64,000 nt of DNA from positions 1,240,001 through 1,304,000 of the forward strand of contig NZ_FOQL01000001.1 of the NCBI RefSeq assembly GCF_900113745.1. The letters run 5' to 3'. The DNA is from Pseudomonas guineae (GTDB lineage: Bacteria; Pseudomonadota; Gammaproteobacteria; Pseudomonadales; Pseudomonadaceae). Position numbers and translations under genes: made by a program. This document shows, piece by piece, positions 54,248 through 64,000 of this stretch (position 1 is the first letter of the stretch; every line of letters starts with the position of its first letter). Under the pieces are notes generated by a model. It searched no databases. It was not told the DNA's origin and was given only the letters and a program-made list of their open reading frames with translations.

Positions 54248-57026
54248 CGCGCACCTGCGTCTGTGGTACATCAAATAGCCATAGCCCCTGCTGTTGCACA
54301 CCCGCGTATGTTTTACCCGCCACTACCAGGCTGCAGCGGCCAGCCGCGCGCACACTGAAGCTCAGCGGTAAATTACCGGCAAAAGAAAGGCGCACTCGCT
54401 TATCGTCGAGATAGTCCCATGCCTGCAATGGCAGGCTGGCCTCCTCTAGAGCCGGGCGACTATCGCGGTCTTCTCGTAGCACTAACAACGCATTATCGCT
54501 GCTGAGGTGAACATAGCGCCCTTGCGGTATATCACGCACACCGGCAATACCCTGAGAGCGGCGCAGATCGGGCCAACCTAACTGCGGATCAAGGCGAACA
54601 GTACGTAAACCGTCCATGGCGCGAATTTGCCAACTGCCATCAGTTTGCTTGGCCAGGCTCGCCTGATGCAGCCCATGCATGCGTGGAATGTAATCACTCA
54701 TCCACAGAGAAATGGGCTTTTCAGCCTGCATAGAGCGATAAATATCATGCATAGCCCTGATGGAGGCCTGCTTGGTGCCCGAATAGAAATGGTAGTAAAG
54801 ATGAAGACCGCGAAGCCGGCGCGGCTTATCGGTGAGGGCAAAGGTTTCCATTACACCGCGAAACCCGTAATACGGGCCAGTCCATAGATTGGTGTAAACG
54901 TTCTCGTTTATAACCGGCGCGTAATAGTGAATACCGCCAGCTGTAGGTCGAATCAGCGGGTAAAGACCCGTCAGCGAAGAGTAGGCGTTAGTCAGCGCGG
55001 TATTGCCACCATTAACATTGGCCAGACCATTGTCATAGGCCAACTTGATGGTTGCTGCATCGGGCATGGCATCACCTGACCAGAACACCATTTTTACGGG
55101 TTTTTTAGCCGTGGTGAGACGCTGATTGATGTAATCCCGAGAGCCTTCGATTTCACGTTTGAAATCAATTTCTTTATAGCCGGGGATGGCCATCATTAAA
55201 CCGTATTCGGCCTGAAAATCCTCACGCTTTGCCGCCCGCTCCGGCTGCCAGAAAAACGGATGACTGAACGTGTGTGTCGCCACTTCAACCTTGTCGTCGG
55301 CAAAAATCTCCCGCGCAATCGGCTCGAGTTCGCGCGCAAGGTGGGGATACATCCCCCGCGGACCTACTTCACCCTCGATCACCGAGACAGAGGTCAGAAA
55401 GGGGTTAGGCCGAATGAAATCCTTCAGTACCGCCACGCCCGAGTAGGGTGTACCGGGAATCTCAGCGCGTGAGACAAAACCATCGCCATCGATGTGCACA
55501 GTCGCAACGCGCCGACCATTTTCGGTGGTCACATCAGGCCGGGGGATCGAGGGCAATTGCAGCGCACGCTGAATAAACGCAAAAGGGTCGAGGATCCAGC
55601 GGCGCTGATCAGCACCCTCCTCCCATACATATGGAGCAAGCGCCAAGCCCCCCCAATCCCCAAGCACTACGGGGGTGAACACCCGACCTTCTTCATCTTT
55701 TAGCGCCAAGGCAGGCTGCGGGCCACCTTCGAGCGTGGTCAGCGCTGGAAGGTCGCGAATACGAACGACCAAAGGGGCTTCGAAGCTGCCCAGCAACGCA
55801 GCATCATGCTCAACAACTTCGGCCTTGCCGCTCAACGGAGTAGACCTGAAACGCAGCCCCAAACGCTTGAGTACGCCAGCATTTTCTGTCGGCAGCCCAG
55901 CAAAAATCGCCAGCGGAACCTGCTCATCAATACGCGCTAAAAGCCACTGATTGAAGGCCTGCGCATTGGCCGGCGAACCGCTGGTCATCCAGGTCACAAC
56001 GCCTGCATATAAGCCGCTCATAGGCTCGACTGGCAATGCATCAGCCGGAAGATAGTCGATCCGATAACCTAAATATTCCAGCAGGCCTGCCAAGGAGGTA
56101 TGCCCCGCATTTTCGTAAATCGGCCCTTCGCGAGGATCAAACACTAATGCAATTCGACGCGGCTGAACCTCAATAGTGCTGACGCCCAGATAGTTGAGAT
56201 CAGGTAGCGTAACGAACGGGATAAAACCTTCAGCCTGTAATTGCCTGGCTAGCTCACGCGCCTCCTGTCGTCGCTCAGGCGGCAGGTAGTCAATCGCTAC
56301 CAGAGGGATACCCTGGGCCCGTAATGGCTGCAAGTGCCCCTCAAGCCAGTCACGATCAGCCTGGGGGACCACCCGGTATGAGCGCCGCGACGCATCCCAG
56401 CCGGCATGAATTGACTCCACCGCTACTGCTGCGGCAGCGCCTGGCAACTCGGGTAGCACCTCAAAACCCCGATTAAAAAACAACTTCAAGGTGGGCTCGC
56501 GCTGCTGAAGCTCAACCAGGAAATCTCTAAGGGCAACACGCTGGTTCTCGCGCTCGCTCTCGGGCAATAGCTGGAAACTATCGAGGGTATCGAGAAACAA
56601 GCCCACATAGCCTTGACTGCGCAGTGATGCCGCTCGCGCTAAAAGATGCGCCCGCCAAACGGGTGAGGTTAAGCGCATCACCTGGCTGTTCCAGGCCTGG
56701 TTGCGCACATTTTTTTCTGTCGAGGTTCGCGCGCCTTGCCCCAGCGAGGTCACGTCACCGTCAAACTCACCGACTGATAAATATGCAAATGGCTGATTAC
56801 CCTGCGCTTTCAGAAACTCAATGTCTTTTGTTTGGACATGCGCGGGCTCGAGCACACTCCAGTCAAACTGGGCGAGCTCACTAAAAGGAGGGTTGATGGC
56901 ATACCAGAAGGCGACACTCTGCGGCGCGCCTGGAGATTGAGAAGCCCAAGAGGAGGATCCAAAAAAACCAGCCAATAGCCCAACAAAATATGGCAGCAAA
57001 TATTTGCGGAAAGTCTTGAAGGTCAT
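54225..57026 (-). CDS. pelA: PelA, bifunctional Pel hydrolase and deacetylase
   Basis: PelA is a 933-residue periplasmic protein with a signal peptide (1 to about 28) and multiple domains. An N-terminal GH166 glycoside hydrolase (about 40-290) keeps Asp146 in LFLDTLD and Glu204 in AVESI, and a CE4-like deacetylase (about 505-750) keeps HIDGDGF (Asp513, Asp515) and the HTFSH motif (His585, His589). These four positions match the remembered catalytic residues of P. aeruginosa PelA with an offset of 14-15. It deacetylates and trims Pel in transit through PelB. It heads the operon; the leader contains two RsmA-like motifs. Confidence 0.97.
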   Translation of the reverse strand: MTFKTFRKYLLPYFVGLLAGFFGSSSWASQSPGAPQSVAFWYAINPPFSELAQFDWSVLEPAHVQTKDIEFLKAQGNQPFAYLSVGEFDGDVTSLGQGARTSTEKNVRNQAWNSQVMRLTSPVWRAHLLARAASLRSQGYVGLFLDTLDSFQLLPESERENQRVALRDFLVELQQREPTLKLFFNRGFEVLPELPGAAAAVAVESIHAGWDASRRSYRVVPQADRDWLEGHLQPLRAQGIPLVAIDYLPPERRQEARELARQLQAEGFIPFVTLPDLNYLGVSTIEVQPRRIALVFDPREGPIYENAGHTSLAGLLEYLGYRIDYLPADALPVEPMSGLYAGVVTWMTSGSPANAQAFNQWLLARIDEQVPLAIFAGLPTENAGVLKRLGLRFRSTPLSGKAEVVEHDAALLGSFEAPLVVRIRDLPALTTLEGGPQPALALKDEEGRVFTPVVLGDWGGLALAPYVWEEGADQRRWILDPFAFIQRALQLPSIPRPDVTTENGRRVATVHIDGDGFVSRAEIPGTPYSGVAVLKDFIRPNPFLTSVSVIEGEVGPRGMYPHLARELEPIAREIFADDKVEVATHTFSHPFFWQPERAAKREDFQAEYGLMMAIPGYKEIDFKREIEGSRDYINQRLTTAKKPVKMVFWSGDAMPDAATIKLAYDNGLANVNGGNTALTNAYSSLTGLYPLIRPTAGGIHYYAPVINENVYTNLWTGPYYGFRGVMETFALTDKPRRLRGLHLYYHFYSGTKQASIRAMHDIYRSMQAEKPISLWMSDYIPRMHGLHQASLAKQTDGSWQIRAMDGLRTVRLDPQLGWPDLRRSQGIAGVRDIPQGRYVHLSSDNALLVLREDRDSRPALEEASLPLQAWDYLDDKRVRLSFAGNLPLSFSVRAAGRCSLVVAGKTYAGVQQQGLWLFDVPQTQVRDAQLTCR

Positions 57027-57387
57027 AAGCTGAATTGATTATCCCTAACACAAATCCTTAGATACGCCTTACGCATTCACTTTGTAATAATAGAGCGCGA
57101 TAAAGGCGCGCCATTATTCACAATACTGGCACATAGAGCAAACTAACTTACGACCACTAACGCCATTTAAATGACGCCAAAAGCAACAACGATTTATATA
57201 AACTTAAGATCAATAATCTGCAGACAACACTGCATTAATTTTATGCAAATCAGTAACTTCGCAACACGCGAATAAGATATTAAAGCATCTAGTGTACGCG
57301 CCTCGCCGACACTAAACTGCTCCGCTTCCAAGACAGGCAGCTCAGCTACAACCAGCCGAGCATGGTCAAGCACTGCCGGGGCCTTAG
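57027..57387. promoter_or_regulatory. AT-rich control region between pelA and laoR
   Basis: This 361 bp gap holds no gene. Both flanking genes are on the minus strand, so it contains the pelA leader and promoter and the 3' flank of laoR. It is clearly richer in A and T than its surroundings. Two ANGGAN motifs occur in the pelA leader: AGGGAT at 57041-57046 and AAGGAT at 57054-57059, resembling RsmA/CsrA sites. TCAAT half-sites similar to FleQ recognition elements occur near 57210, but no full palindrome is present. No convincing sigma-70 promoter was found by eye. Confidence 0.55.
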
Positions 57388-58050
57388 TCAGCGAACAATT
57401 CTATCCAATGGCACATGCAACCTAGCGTACAACGCCTCCACCGCCTCACGAGCCTGCGGGGCGGTGTAGCCTCCCTCCAGCGCCAGCACTTGGTAGATGC
57501 CACGCCGGAGCATTTCTTCGCTGAGGTCGCCGGGGTTACCGCGGGTGGTGCAGAGAAAACGCACCCAGGACGTCATGATGATCCAGCTATTGAGAGTTAG
57601 CGCCTCGATTTGCGCCGCATCCATCAACAAGATGCCGGCTTCGACAAACCCCTGATAGATGCACTGCGCCTGCACCAGGCAGCGCTGCGCAAAGATTCGG
57701 TAACGCTCAGCCAACTCGGCATCGCTTTCCAGCAGGTGCTCGAGGTCGCGGTGCAAGAAGCGGTAATGCCACATAGCCGCGAGCAGAGCCTCCAGATAGA
57801 AGGTCTTGTCCTGCACAGTCAGCGTACGGCCTTCAGGGCGGCGCAGGAAGGTATCCACCTGGCTTTCGTAAAGGGCGAACAACTCAGCGATGATCGCCTG
57901 CTTATTGCGAAAGTGGTAATACAGGTTGCCCGGTGAAATCCCCAGGTGCGCCGCGATGTGGTTGGTGCTGACGCTACGCTCGCCTTGGGCGTTAAACAGC
58001 GCCAGGCTACCCTGAATGATGCGTTCGCGGGTTTTCAGTGGGGCTGACAT
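57388..58050 (-). CDS. laoR: LaoR-like TetR family transcriptional regulator
   Basis: This is a 220-residue TetR repressor. The DNA-binding domain is TRERIIQGSLALF... ISPGNLYYHFRNKQAI, a standard TetR helix-turn-helix (about 6-52), followed by an all-helical ligand and dimer domain. It is divergent from laoC across a 233 bp region containing a perfect palindrome. By synteny it corresponds to the PA0367 product, remembered as LaoR, the regulator of the long-chain alcohol oxidation operon of P. aeruginosa. The inducer is presumably a fatty acyl intermediate. Confidence 0.9.
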   Translation of the reverse strand: MSAPLKTRERIIQGSLALFNAQGERSVSTNHIAAHLGISPGNLYYHFRNKQAIIAELFALYESQVDTFLRRPEGRTLTVQDKTFYLEALLAAMWHYRFLHRDLEHLLESDAELAERYRIFAQRCLVQAQCIYQGFVEAGILLMDAAQIEALTLNSWIIMTSWVRFLCTTRGNPGDLSEEMLRRGIYQVLALEGGYTAPQAREAVEALYARLHVPLDRIVR

Positions 58051-58183
58051 AGGCGGAATATTCTCAATTCAAAAGCCCGGCAAAGGTACACGCACACACG
58101 CCTAAAGAGCTACTCAGCGCCGAACCCAAGCAAAGGTGCTCAGTTCACTGATATGCGCTCGTCGGCTGATCGCAACAGGTTAT

Positions 58184-58212
58184 TTGACAGATTAGAGCAA
58201 TTGCTCTAAAAA
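58184..58212 (+). promoter_or_regulatory. laoC promoter with embedded palindromic operator
   Basis: A -35 hexamer TTGACA (58184-58189) and a -10-like TAAAAA (58207-58212) are separated by 17 bp. The perfect 18 bp palindrome TTAGAGCAATTGCTCTAA (58192-58209) occupies the spacer and touches the -10. This is the layout expected for repression by a TetR-family dimer, most likely the adjacent LaoR. The laoC start codon is 71 bp downstream. Confidence 0.8.
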
Positions 58213-58283
58213 TCCAGCATACCTTTTTGGCAGTCGTCTCAATTCATCTGAGGCACCGCATTGCCAGAACGCCAAGGAGCAGC

Positions 58284-59729
58284 ATGATGGTCGCCGACGT
58301 CTCTTATCTCGAACAAAGCCTGCACAACAGCCAACAGCAAATCAGCCAGCTGGAGAGCAGCTTTGCCCGTCAGCGCCAGGCATACAAAGCCAACCCCATG
58401 CCCTCGGCGGAACAGCGCATTCAGTGGCTCAACGCGCTGCGCGAGCTACTCAGCAGCGAGCGGGAAGCGTTGATCAGCGCCATCAGCCAGGATTTCAGCA
58501 ACCGCAGCGCCGATGAAACCCTGCTTGCCGAACTGATGCCGAGCTTGCATGGCATCCACTACGCCACTAAACGCATCAAGAAGTGGATGAAACCTTCACG
58601 GCGCAGTGTCGGCATGCAATTTATGCCGGCCGCCGCCAGGGTGATCTACCAACCGCTCGGCGTGGTTGGCGTGATCGTGCCGTGGAATTACCCGCTGTTT
58701 CTCGCCATCGGCCCGCTGGTCGGCGCACTCTCAGCCGGTAATCGGGTGATGATCAAGATGAGCGAGTCGACCCCAGCGACTTCGCAGCTGATCAAGGATC
58801 TGCTGACCAAGGTCTTCCCCGAGGACCTGGTGACCGTAGTCATGGGCGAAGCCGAAGTGGGCATGGCTTTCTCCAAATTACCGTTCGATCACCTGCTGTT
58901 CACCGGCGCCACCAGCATCGGCAAACACGTGATGCGCGCCGCCGCCGAGAACCTTACGCCAGTCACCCTGGAACTGGGCGGCAAGTCGCCGGCCATCGTC
59001 AGTGCTGACGTACCCCTGGCTGATGCAGCCGAGCGTATCGCCTTCGGCAAGACCATGAACGCTGGCCAGACCTGCGTGGCCCCGGATTACGTGCTGGTGC
59101 CGAAAGACCGCGTAGATGGTTTTGTTGAGGCCTACCGCACGGCGGTGCAGAGCTTCTACCCGACGCTTGCGGACAACCCGGATTACACCGCAATCATCAA
59201 CGAGCGTCAGCAGCAGCGCCTCAATGGCTACCTGCAGGACGCCGAAAGCAAGGGCGCTACCGTCATCCCGCTTTACCCTGCCGCCCAGGGTCGGCGCATG
59301 CCATATGCCGTACTGCTGAATGTGACCGATGAGATGAAGGTGATGCAGGACGAGATTTTCGGCCCGCTGCTGCCGATCATCCCCTACGACAAGCTGGAAG
59401 ATGCCTTTGCCTTTATCAACGAACGTGACCGCCCGCTGGCGCTCTATTACTTCGGCTATGACAAGAGCGAACAGCAACGCGTACTCCACGAGACTCACTC
59501 CGGTGGCGTGTGCCTCAACGACACCCTGCTGCACGTGGCCCAAGACGACATGCCGTTCGGCGGTGTCGGCCCTTCCGGCATGGGCCACTACCACGGCCAT
59601 GAAGGCTTCCTGACCTTCAGCAAGGCCAAGGGCGTATTCATCAAGCAGCGTTTCAACGCTGCAAAAATGATCTACCCGCCCTACGGCAAAGCCCTACACA
59701 AACTGGTGTACAAACTGTTCGTTCGTTAA
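58284..59729 (+). CDS. laoC: LaoC, aldehyde dehydrogenase (coniferyl/long-chain type)
   Basis: LaoC oxidises aldehydes to acids with NAD(P)+. At 481 residues it has the cofactor-binding VIVPWNYPL and TGATSIGKHV, the catalytic Glu in LELGGKSPAI and the nucleophile Cys in NAGQTCVAPDYV. The class resembles coniferyl aldehyde dehydrogenases and long-chain aldehyde dehydrogenases; a C-terminal hydrophobic helix is not evident. The start at 58284 follows AAGGAGCAGC; a second ATG directly follows. By synteny it is the PA0366 homologue that completes the alcohol-to-acid route. Confidence 0.93.
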   Translation: MMVADVSYLEQSLHNSQQQISQLESSFARQRQAYKANPMPSAEQRIQWLNALRELLSSEREALISAISQDFSNRSADETLLAELMPSLHGIHYATKRIKKWMKPSRRSVGMQFMPAAARVIYQPLGVVGVIVPWNYPLFLAIGPLVGALSAGNRVMIKMSESTPATSQLIKDLLTKVFPEDLVTVVMGEAEVGMAFSKLPFDHLLFTGATSIGKHVMRAAAENLTPVTLELGGKSPAIVSADVPLADAAERIAFGKTMNAGQTCVAPDYVLVPKDRVDGFVEAYRTAVQSFYPTLADNPDYTAIINERQQQRLNGYLQDAESKGATVIPLYPAAQGRRMPYAVLLNVTDEMKVMQDEIFGPLLPIIPYDKLEDAFAFINERDRPLALYYFGYDKSEQQRVLHETHSGGVCLNDTLLHVAQDDMPFGGVGPSGMGHYHGHEGFLTFSKAKGVFIKQRFNAAKMIYPPYGKALHKLVYKLFVR

Positions 59730-59736
59730 CTTCATC

Positions 59737-59758
59737 CTGCCCTGGCATACCAGGGCAG
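59737..59758 (+). terminator. Intercistronic hairpin between laoC and laoB
   Basis: CTGCCCTGG and CCAGGGCAG form a perfect nine-base-pair stem with a four-base loop, 8 bp after the laoC stop. Without a T-run it is more likely an mRNA-stabilising or attenuating hairpin than a full terminator. Confidence 0.4.
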
Positions 59759-59783
59759 TGGCCTGATCGGGTGAAAACAATAA

Positions 59784-60329
59784 ATGCACGACACCACGCT
59801 TGATTCGCCAAACCTGTCACGCCGCAGCCTGCTCAAGGTCGGTCTGTTGGGCACAGCACTGCTCGGAGCAGCAGGGCTGACTGCCACCCTCAGCGGCTGT
59901 TCGGCGAACACACCCAAAGCCGGCTTTGCGGTGATTCGCGAGTCTGACCTGCCTTTTTTGCAAGCACTGATACCCGTGATGCTTGCCGGCGCGGTGGCTC
60001 CAGCGCAAATGCCGCAGGCTATTAGCGCCACAATCGAGAACCTTGATTACAGCCTCAACCACCTGTCGCCCGAACTGCTCAAGTTGACCGTACAGCTGTT
60101 CGATGTGCTGACTCTACCCCTCACCCGCGGGCCACTCACCGGCGTATGGGGCAGCTGGCAAAACGCAGCGCCGGCAGATGTTGTGGCATTTCTTGAACGC
60201 TGGCAGAACAGCTCTCTTGCGCAGCTGAAGATGGGCCATGCCTCACTGCTGCAACTGGTGATGATGAGCTGGTACAGCCGCGCCGAGTCGTGGGCGCACT
60301 GCGGCTACCCCGGCCCACCGACTGTCTAA
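59784..60329 (+). CDS. laoB: LaoB, Tat-signal protein required with LaoA
   Basis: This 181-residue exported protein carries a twin-arginine signal: SRRSLLKVG followed by a hydrophobic stretch and an LSGCSA segment that could be a lipobox (Cys at about 39). The mature part is helical, resembling small subunits of membrane-bound GMC dehydrogenases such as gluconate dehydrogenase subunit 3. In P. aeruginosa the homologue (PA0365, LaoB) is remembered as needed for LaoA activity. It lies between laoC and laoA. Confidence 0.85.
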   Translation: MHDTTLDSPNLSRRSLLKVGLLGTALLGAAGLTATLSGCSANTPKAGFAVIRESDLPFLQALIPVMLAGAVAPAQMPQAISATIENLDYSLNHLSPELLKLTVQLFDVLTLPLTRGPLTGVWGSWQNAAPADVVAFLERWQNSSLAQLKMGHASLLQLVMMSWYSRAESWAHCGYPGPPTV

Positions 60330-60413
60330 AACCATACATAAGCAGGATGGGATGAGCACTGCGACACCCATCGCACAGCCGCACGCCGGTCCAGCACCAT
60401 AAGAGAATCCGAA

Positions 60414-62009
60414 ATGCCTGTACCCGACATGTTCAAGCAAGGCCTGGCCAGCGGCTGGAAAACCTATAACGGTTCGCAACTGGACAGCGACCTGACCCTT
60501 GACGCCGACGTCGCCATCATTGGCAGCGGCGCAGGCGGTGGCACCACAGCTGAAATCCTCAGCGCCGCAGGCTTTAAGGTCCTGCTGATCGAGGAAGGCC
60601 CGCTTAAAACCAGCGACGACTTCAAGATGCTCGAAGACAAGGCCTACGCCGAGCTGTATCAAGAAGGCATCGGCCGCATGAGCAAGGATGGCGCGATTAC
60701 CATCATGCAGGGTCGCGCGGTGGGCGGCACCACGCTGATCAACTGGACCTCAAGCTTTCGAACACCCACGCAGACCCTAGAGCACTGGGCCACGGAACAT
60801 GGCGTCAAAGGTCACAGCGCGCAAGACATGGCGCCCTGGTTCGAGCAGATGGAACAACGCTTGGGCGTCGCGCCTTGGGCCGTGCCACCGAACGCCAACA
60901 ACGCCGTGATCAGCAGCGGCTGCGAAAAACTTGGCTATGGATGGCATGTGATTCCGCGCAATGTGCGCGGCTGCTGGAACCTTGGATATTGCGGTCTGGG
61001 CTGCCCGACCAACGCGAAACAGTCGATGCTGGTCACCACCATTCCGGCGACTCTGGAAAAAGGCGGTGAACTGCTCTATTTGGCGCGCGCCGAACGCCTG
61101 CTGCTCGAGGGCGACAAGGTCACGGGCATCGAATGCCTGGGCATGGACGAACGCAGTGTCACGCCCAACGGCCGCCGCATCACCGTTAAGGCCAAGCACT
61201 ACGTGCTCGCTGGCGGTGGCATCAACACGCCGGGCATCCTCATGCGCTCGGGCGCTCCCGATCCGCATCAACGCACCGGTAAACGCACCTACCTGCACTT
61301 GGTGAATTTCTCGGCCGCGCTGTTCGAGCAGGTGATCAATCCGTTCTATGGCGCGCCGCAGTCAATTTATTCCGACCACTTCCAGTGGGATGACGGCGCA
61401 GCCGGGCGACTGTCCTACAAGCTCGAAGTGCCGCCGCTACAACCCGCCATCACTGCCACGATGCTCGGCCGCTTTGGCATCGACAACGCCATGCGCATGG
61501 AGCAGTTACCCAATACCAATGTGATGCTAGCCCTTATGCGCGATGGTTTTCACCCGAACAGCGCTGAAGGCAAAGTCGAGCTGCGCGGTGATGGCAGCCC
61601 AGTGCTCGACTATCAGATGACTGATTACACCTGGGACGGGATACGCCGTGCGTTCCATACCATGGCCGAGGTCCAGTTCGCTGCCGGCGCTAAAGCCGTG
61701 CTGCCGTTGCATGCTGACGCCGGTTACGTGAAAACACTGGGCGAGGCGAAAAGCCTGATCGACAGCCTTAGCCTGGAGCTCTACCGCACCCGCCTGGGCA
61801 GCGCCCATGTGATGGGTGGCTGCGCCATGGGTGAAGACCCACAGCACGCGGTGACCGATAGCCTGGGTCGTCACCATCAACTGAGCAATTTGTCGATTCA
61901 TGACGGCTCGCTGTTTCCCACCAGCATCGGCGCCAACCCACAGCTGTCGATATATGGCCTAACCGCCAAACTCGCGACAAAACTTGCCGAGCGCCTGAAA
62001 ACTAGCTGA
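60414..62009 (+). CDS. laoA: LaoA, GMC-family long-chain alcohol dehydrogenase
   Basis: LaoA is a 531-residue FAD-dependent GMC oxidoreductase that oxidises long-chain alcohols to aldehydes. It has the FAD motif VAIIGSGAGGGTTAEIL (about 31-47), the GMC segment GRAVGGTTLINW, a Cys-rich CWNLGYCGLGCPTNAK, and the C-terminal GMC signature HDGSLFPTSIGANPQLSIYGL, with His in SAHVMGGCAMG. It has no signal of its own, while the adjacent LaoB has a Tat signal, so co-export with LaoB is possible. A terminator follows. Confidence 0.93.
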   Translation: MPVPDMFKQGLASGWKTYNGSQLDSDLTLDADVAIIGSGAGGGTTAEILSAAGFKVLLIEEGPLKTSDDFKMLEDKAYAELYQEGIGRMSKDGAITIMQGRAVGGTTLINWTSSFRTPTQTLEHWATEHGVKGHSAQDMAPWFEQMEQRLGVAPWAVPPNANNAVISSGCEKLGYGWHVIPRNVRGCWNLGYCGLGCPTNAKQSMLVTTIPATLEKGGELLYLARAERLLLEGDKVTGIECLGMDERSVTPNGRRITVKAKHYVLAGGGINTPGILMRSGAPDPHQRTGKRTYLHLVNFSAALFEQVINPFYGAPQSIYSDHFQWDDGAAGRLSYKLEVPPLQPAITATMLGRFGIDNAMRMEQLPNTNVMLALMRDGFHPNSAEGKVELRGDGSPVLDYQMTDYTWDGIRRAFHTMAEVQFAAGAKAVLPLHADAGYVKTLGEAKSLIDSLSLELYRTRLGSAHVMGGCAMGEDPQHAVTDSLGRHHQLSNLSIHDGSLFPTSIGANPQLSIYGLTAKLATKLAERLKTS

Positions 62010-62017
62010 TGGCAAGG

Positions 62018-62611
<594 letters not shown>

Positions 62612-62680
62612 GCCGCACAGCGAGGCAAGCCGCGTGCATGCGCGGCCGTGATACGGCACAATTTGCAGCATCGCCTCTAA

Positions 62681-64000
<1,320 letters not shown>

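Noticed and set aside
57200..57225. FleQ-like box in the pelA upstream region
   Set aside because: Only a TCAAT half-site is present, without the mirrored half at proper spacing, so it is not listed as a site.
44855..57387. Pel region as a classical genomic island with integrase or tRNA attachment site
   Set aside because: No integrase, transposase, tRNA gene or flanking direct repeat was seen at either border.

Overview
The window is a 64 kb chromosomal segment of a Pseudomonas species. It is GC-rich and densely coded, and gene order closely follows the P. aeruginosa PAO1 stretch around PA0361-PA0413 as I remember it. It is not P. aeruginosa itself: the Pel polysaccharide operon sits inside this block, and a TM2 gene plus a radical-SAM/DUF4130 pair lie where I remember other genes in PAO1. 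No rRNA, tRNA, CRISPR array, transposase, integrase or prophage gene was seen.

Layout. (1) 1-8293, minus strand: the Pil-Chp chemosensory operon pilG-pilH-pilI-pilJ-pilK-chpA, with chpA cut by the left edge. (2) 8534-14377, plus strand: gshB, a tonB3-like gene, algH/yqgE, ruvX, pyrR, pyrB and a non-catalytic pyrC', closed by a strong terminator. (3) 14442-17083: a double-TM2 membrane protein, then a radical SAM/DUF4130 pair. (4) 17049-19336, minus: pilU and pilT. (5) 19400-28480, plus: yggS, proC, yggT, yggU, a dynamin-like GTPase, metX, metW, a DUF4426 gene, rdgB, hemW and a DUF3392 gene. (6) 28512-33827, minus: a ZapE-like ATPase, a DUF1329 protein, trmB, a palindromic repeat, thiG, thiS and a DUF423 gene. 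(7) 33999-35236, plus: a cupin and mtgA. (8) 35244-40099, minus: an unknown membrane-anchored protein, rpoH, ftsX, ftsE and ftsY. (9) 40306-44871, plus: two M16 peptidase-family genes (one catalytic, one degenerate), rsmD and yheT. (10) 44855-57026, minus: the complete pelABCDEFG operon. (11) 57388-62009: laoR facing laoC-laoB-laoA, a long-chain alcohol/aldehyde oxidation system with a very clear candidate operator. (12) 62132-64000, plus: coaD, a ferredoxin gene and ggt, cut by the right edge.

How the genes fit together. The surface-behaviour genes are concentrated here: Pil-Chp signalling, the PilT/PilU retraction motors, a TonB3 homologue linked to twitching in P. aeruginosa, and the c-di-GMP-controlled Pel biofilm polysaccharide. 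The remainder is mostly conserved housekeeping: pyrimidine, methionine, thiamine and CoA synthesis, SRP/cell-division/heat-shock genes, and tRNA and rRNA methylation. Sites most worth a second look are the relocated pel operon and its leader, the LaoR operator inside the laoC promoter, the radical SAM/DUF4130 pair, the dynamin-like GTPase, and the 140-bp palindromic element between trmB and thiG. Comparisons with PAO1 are from memory; no database search was run.
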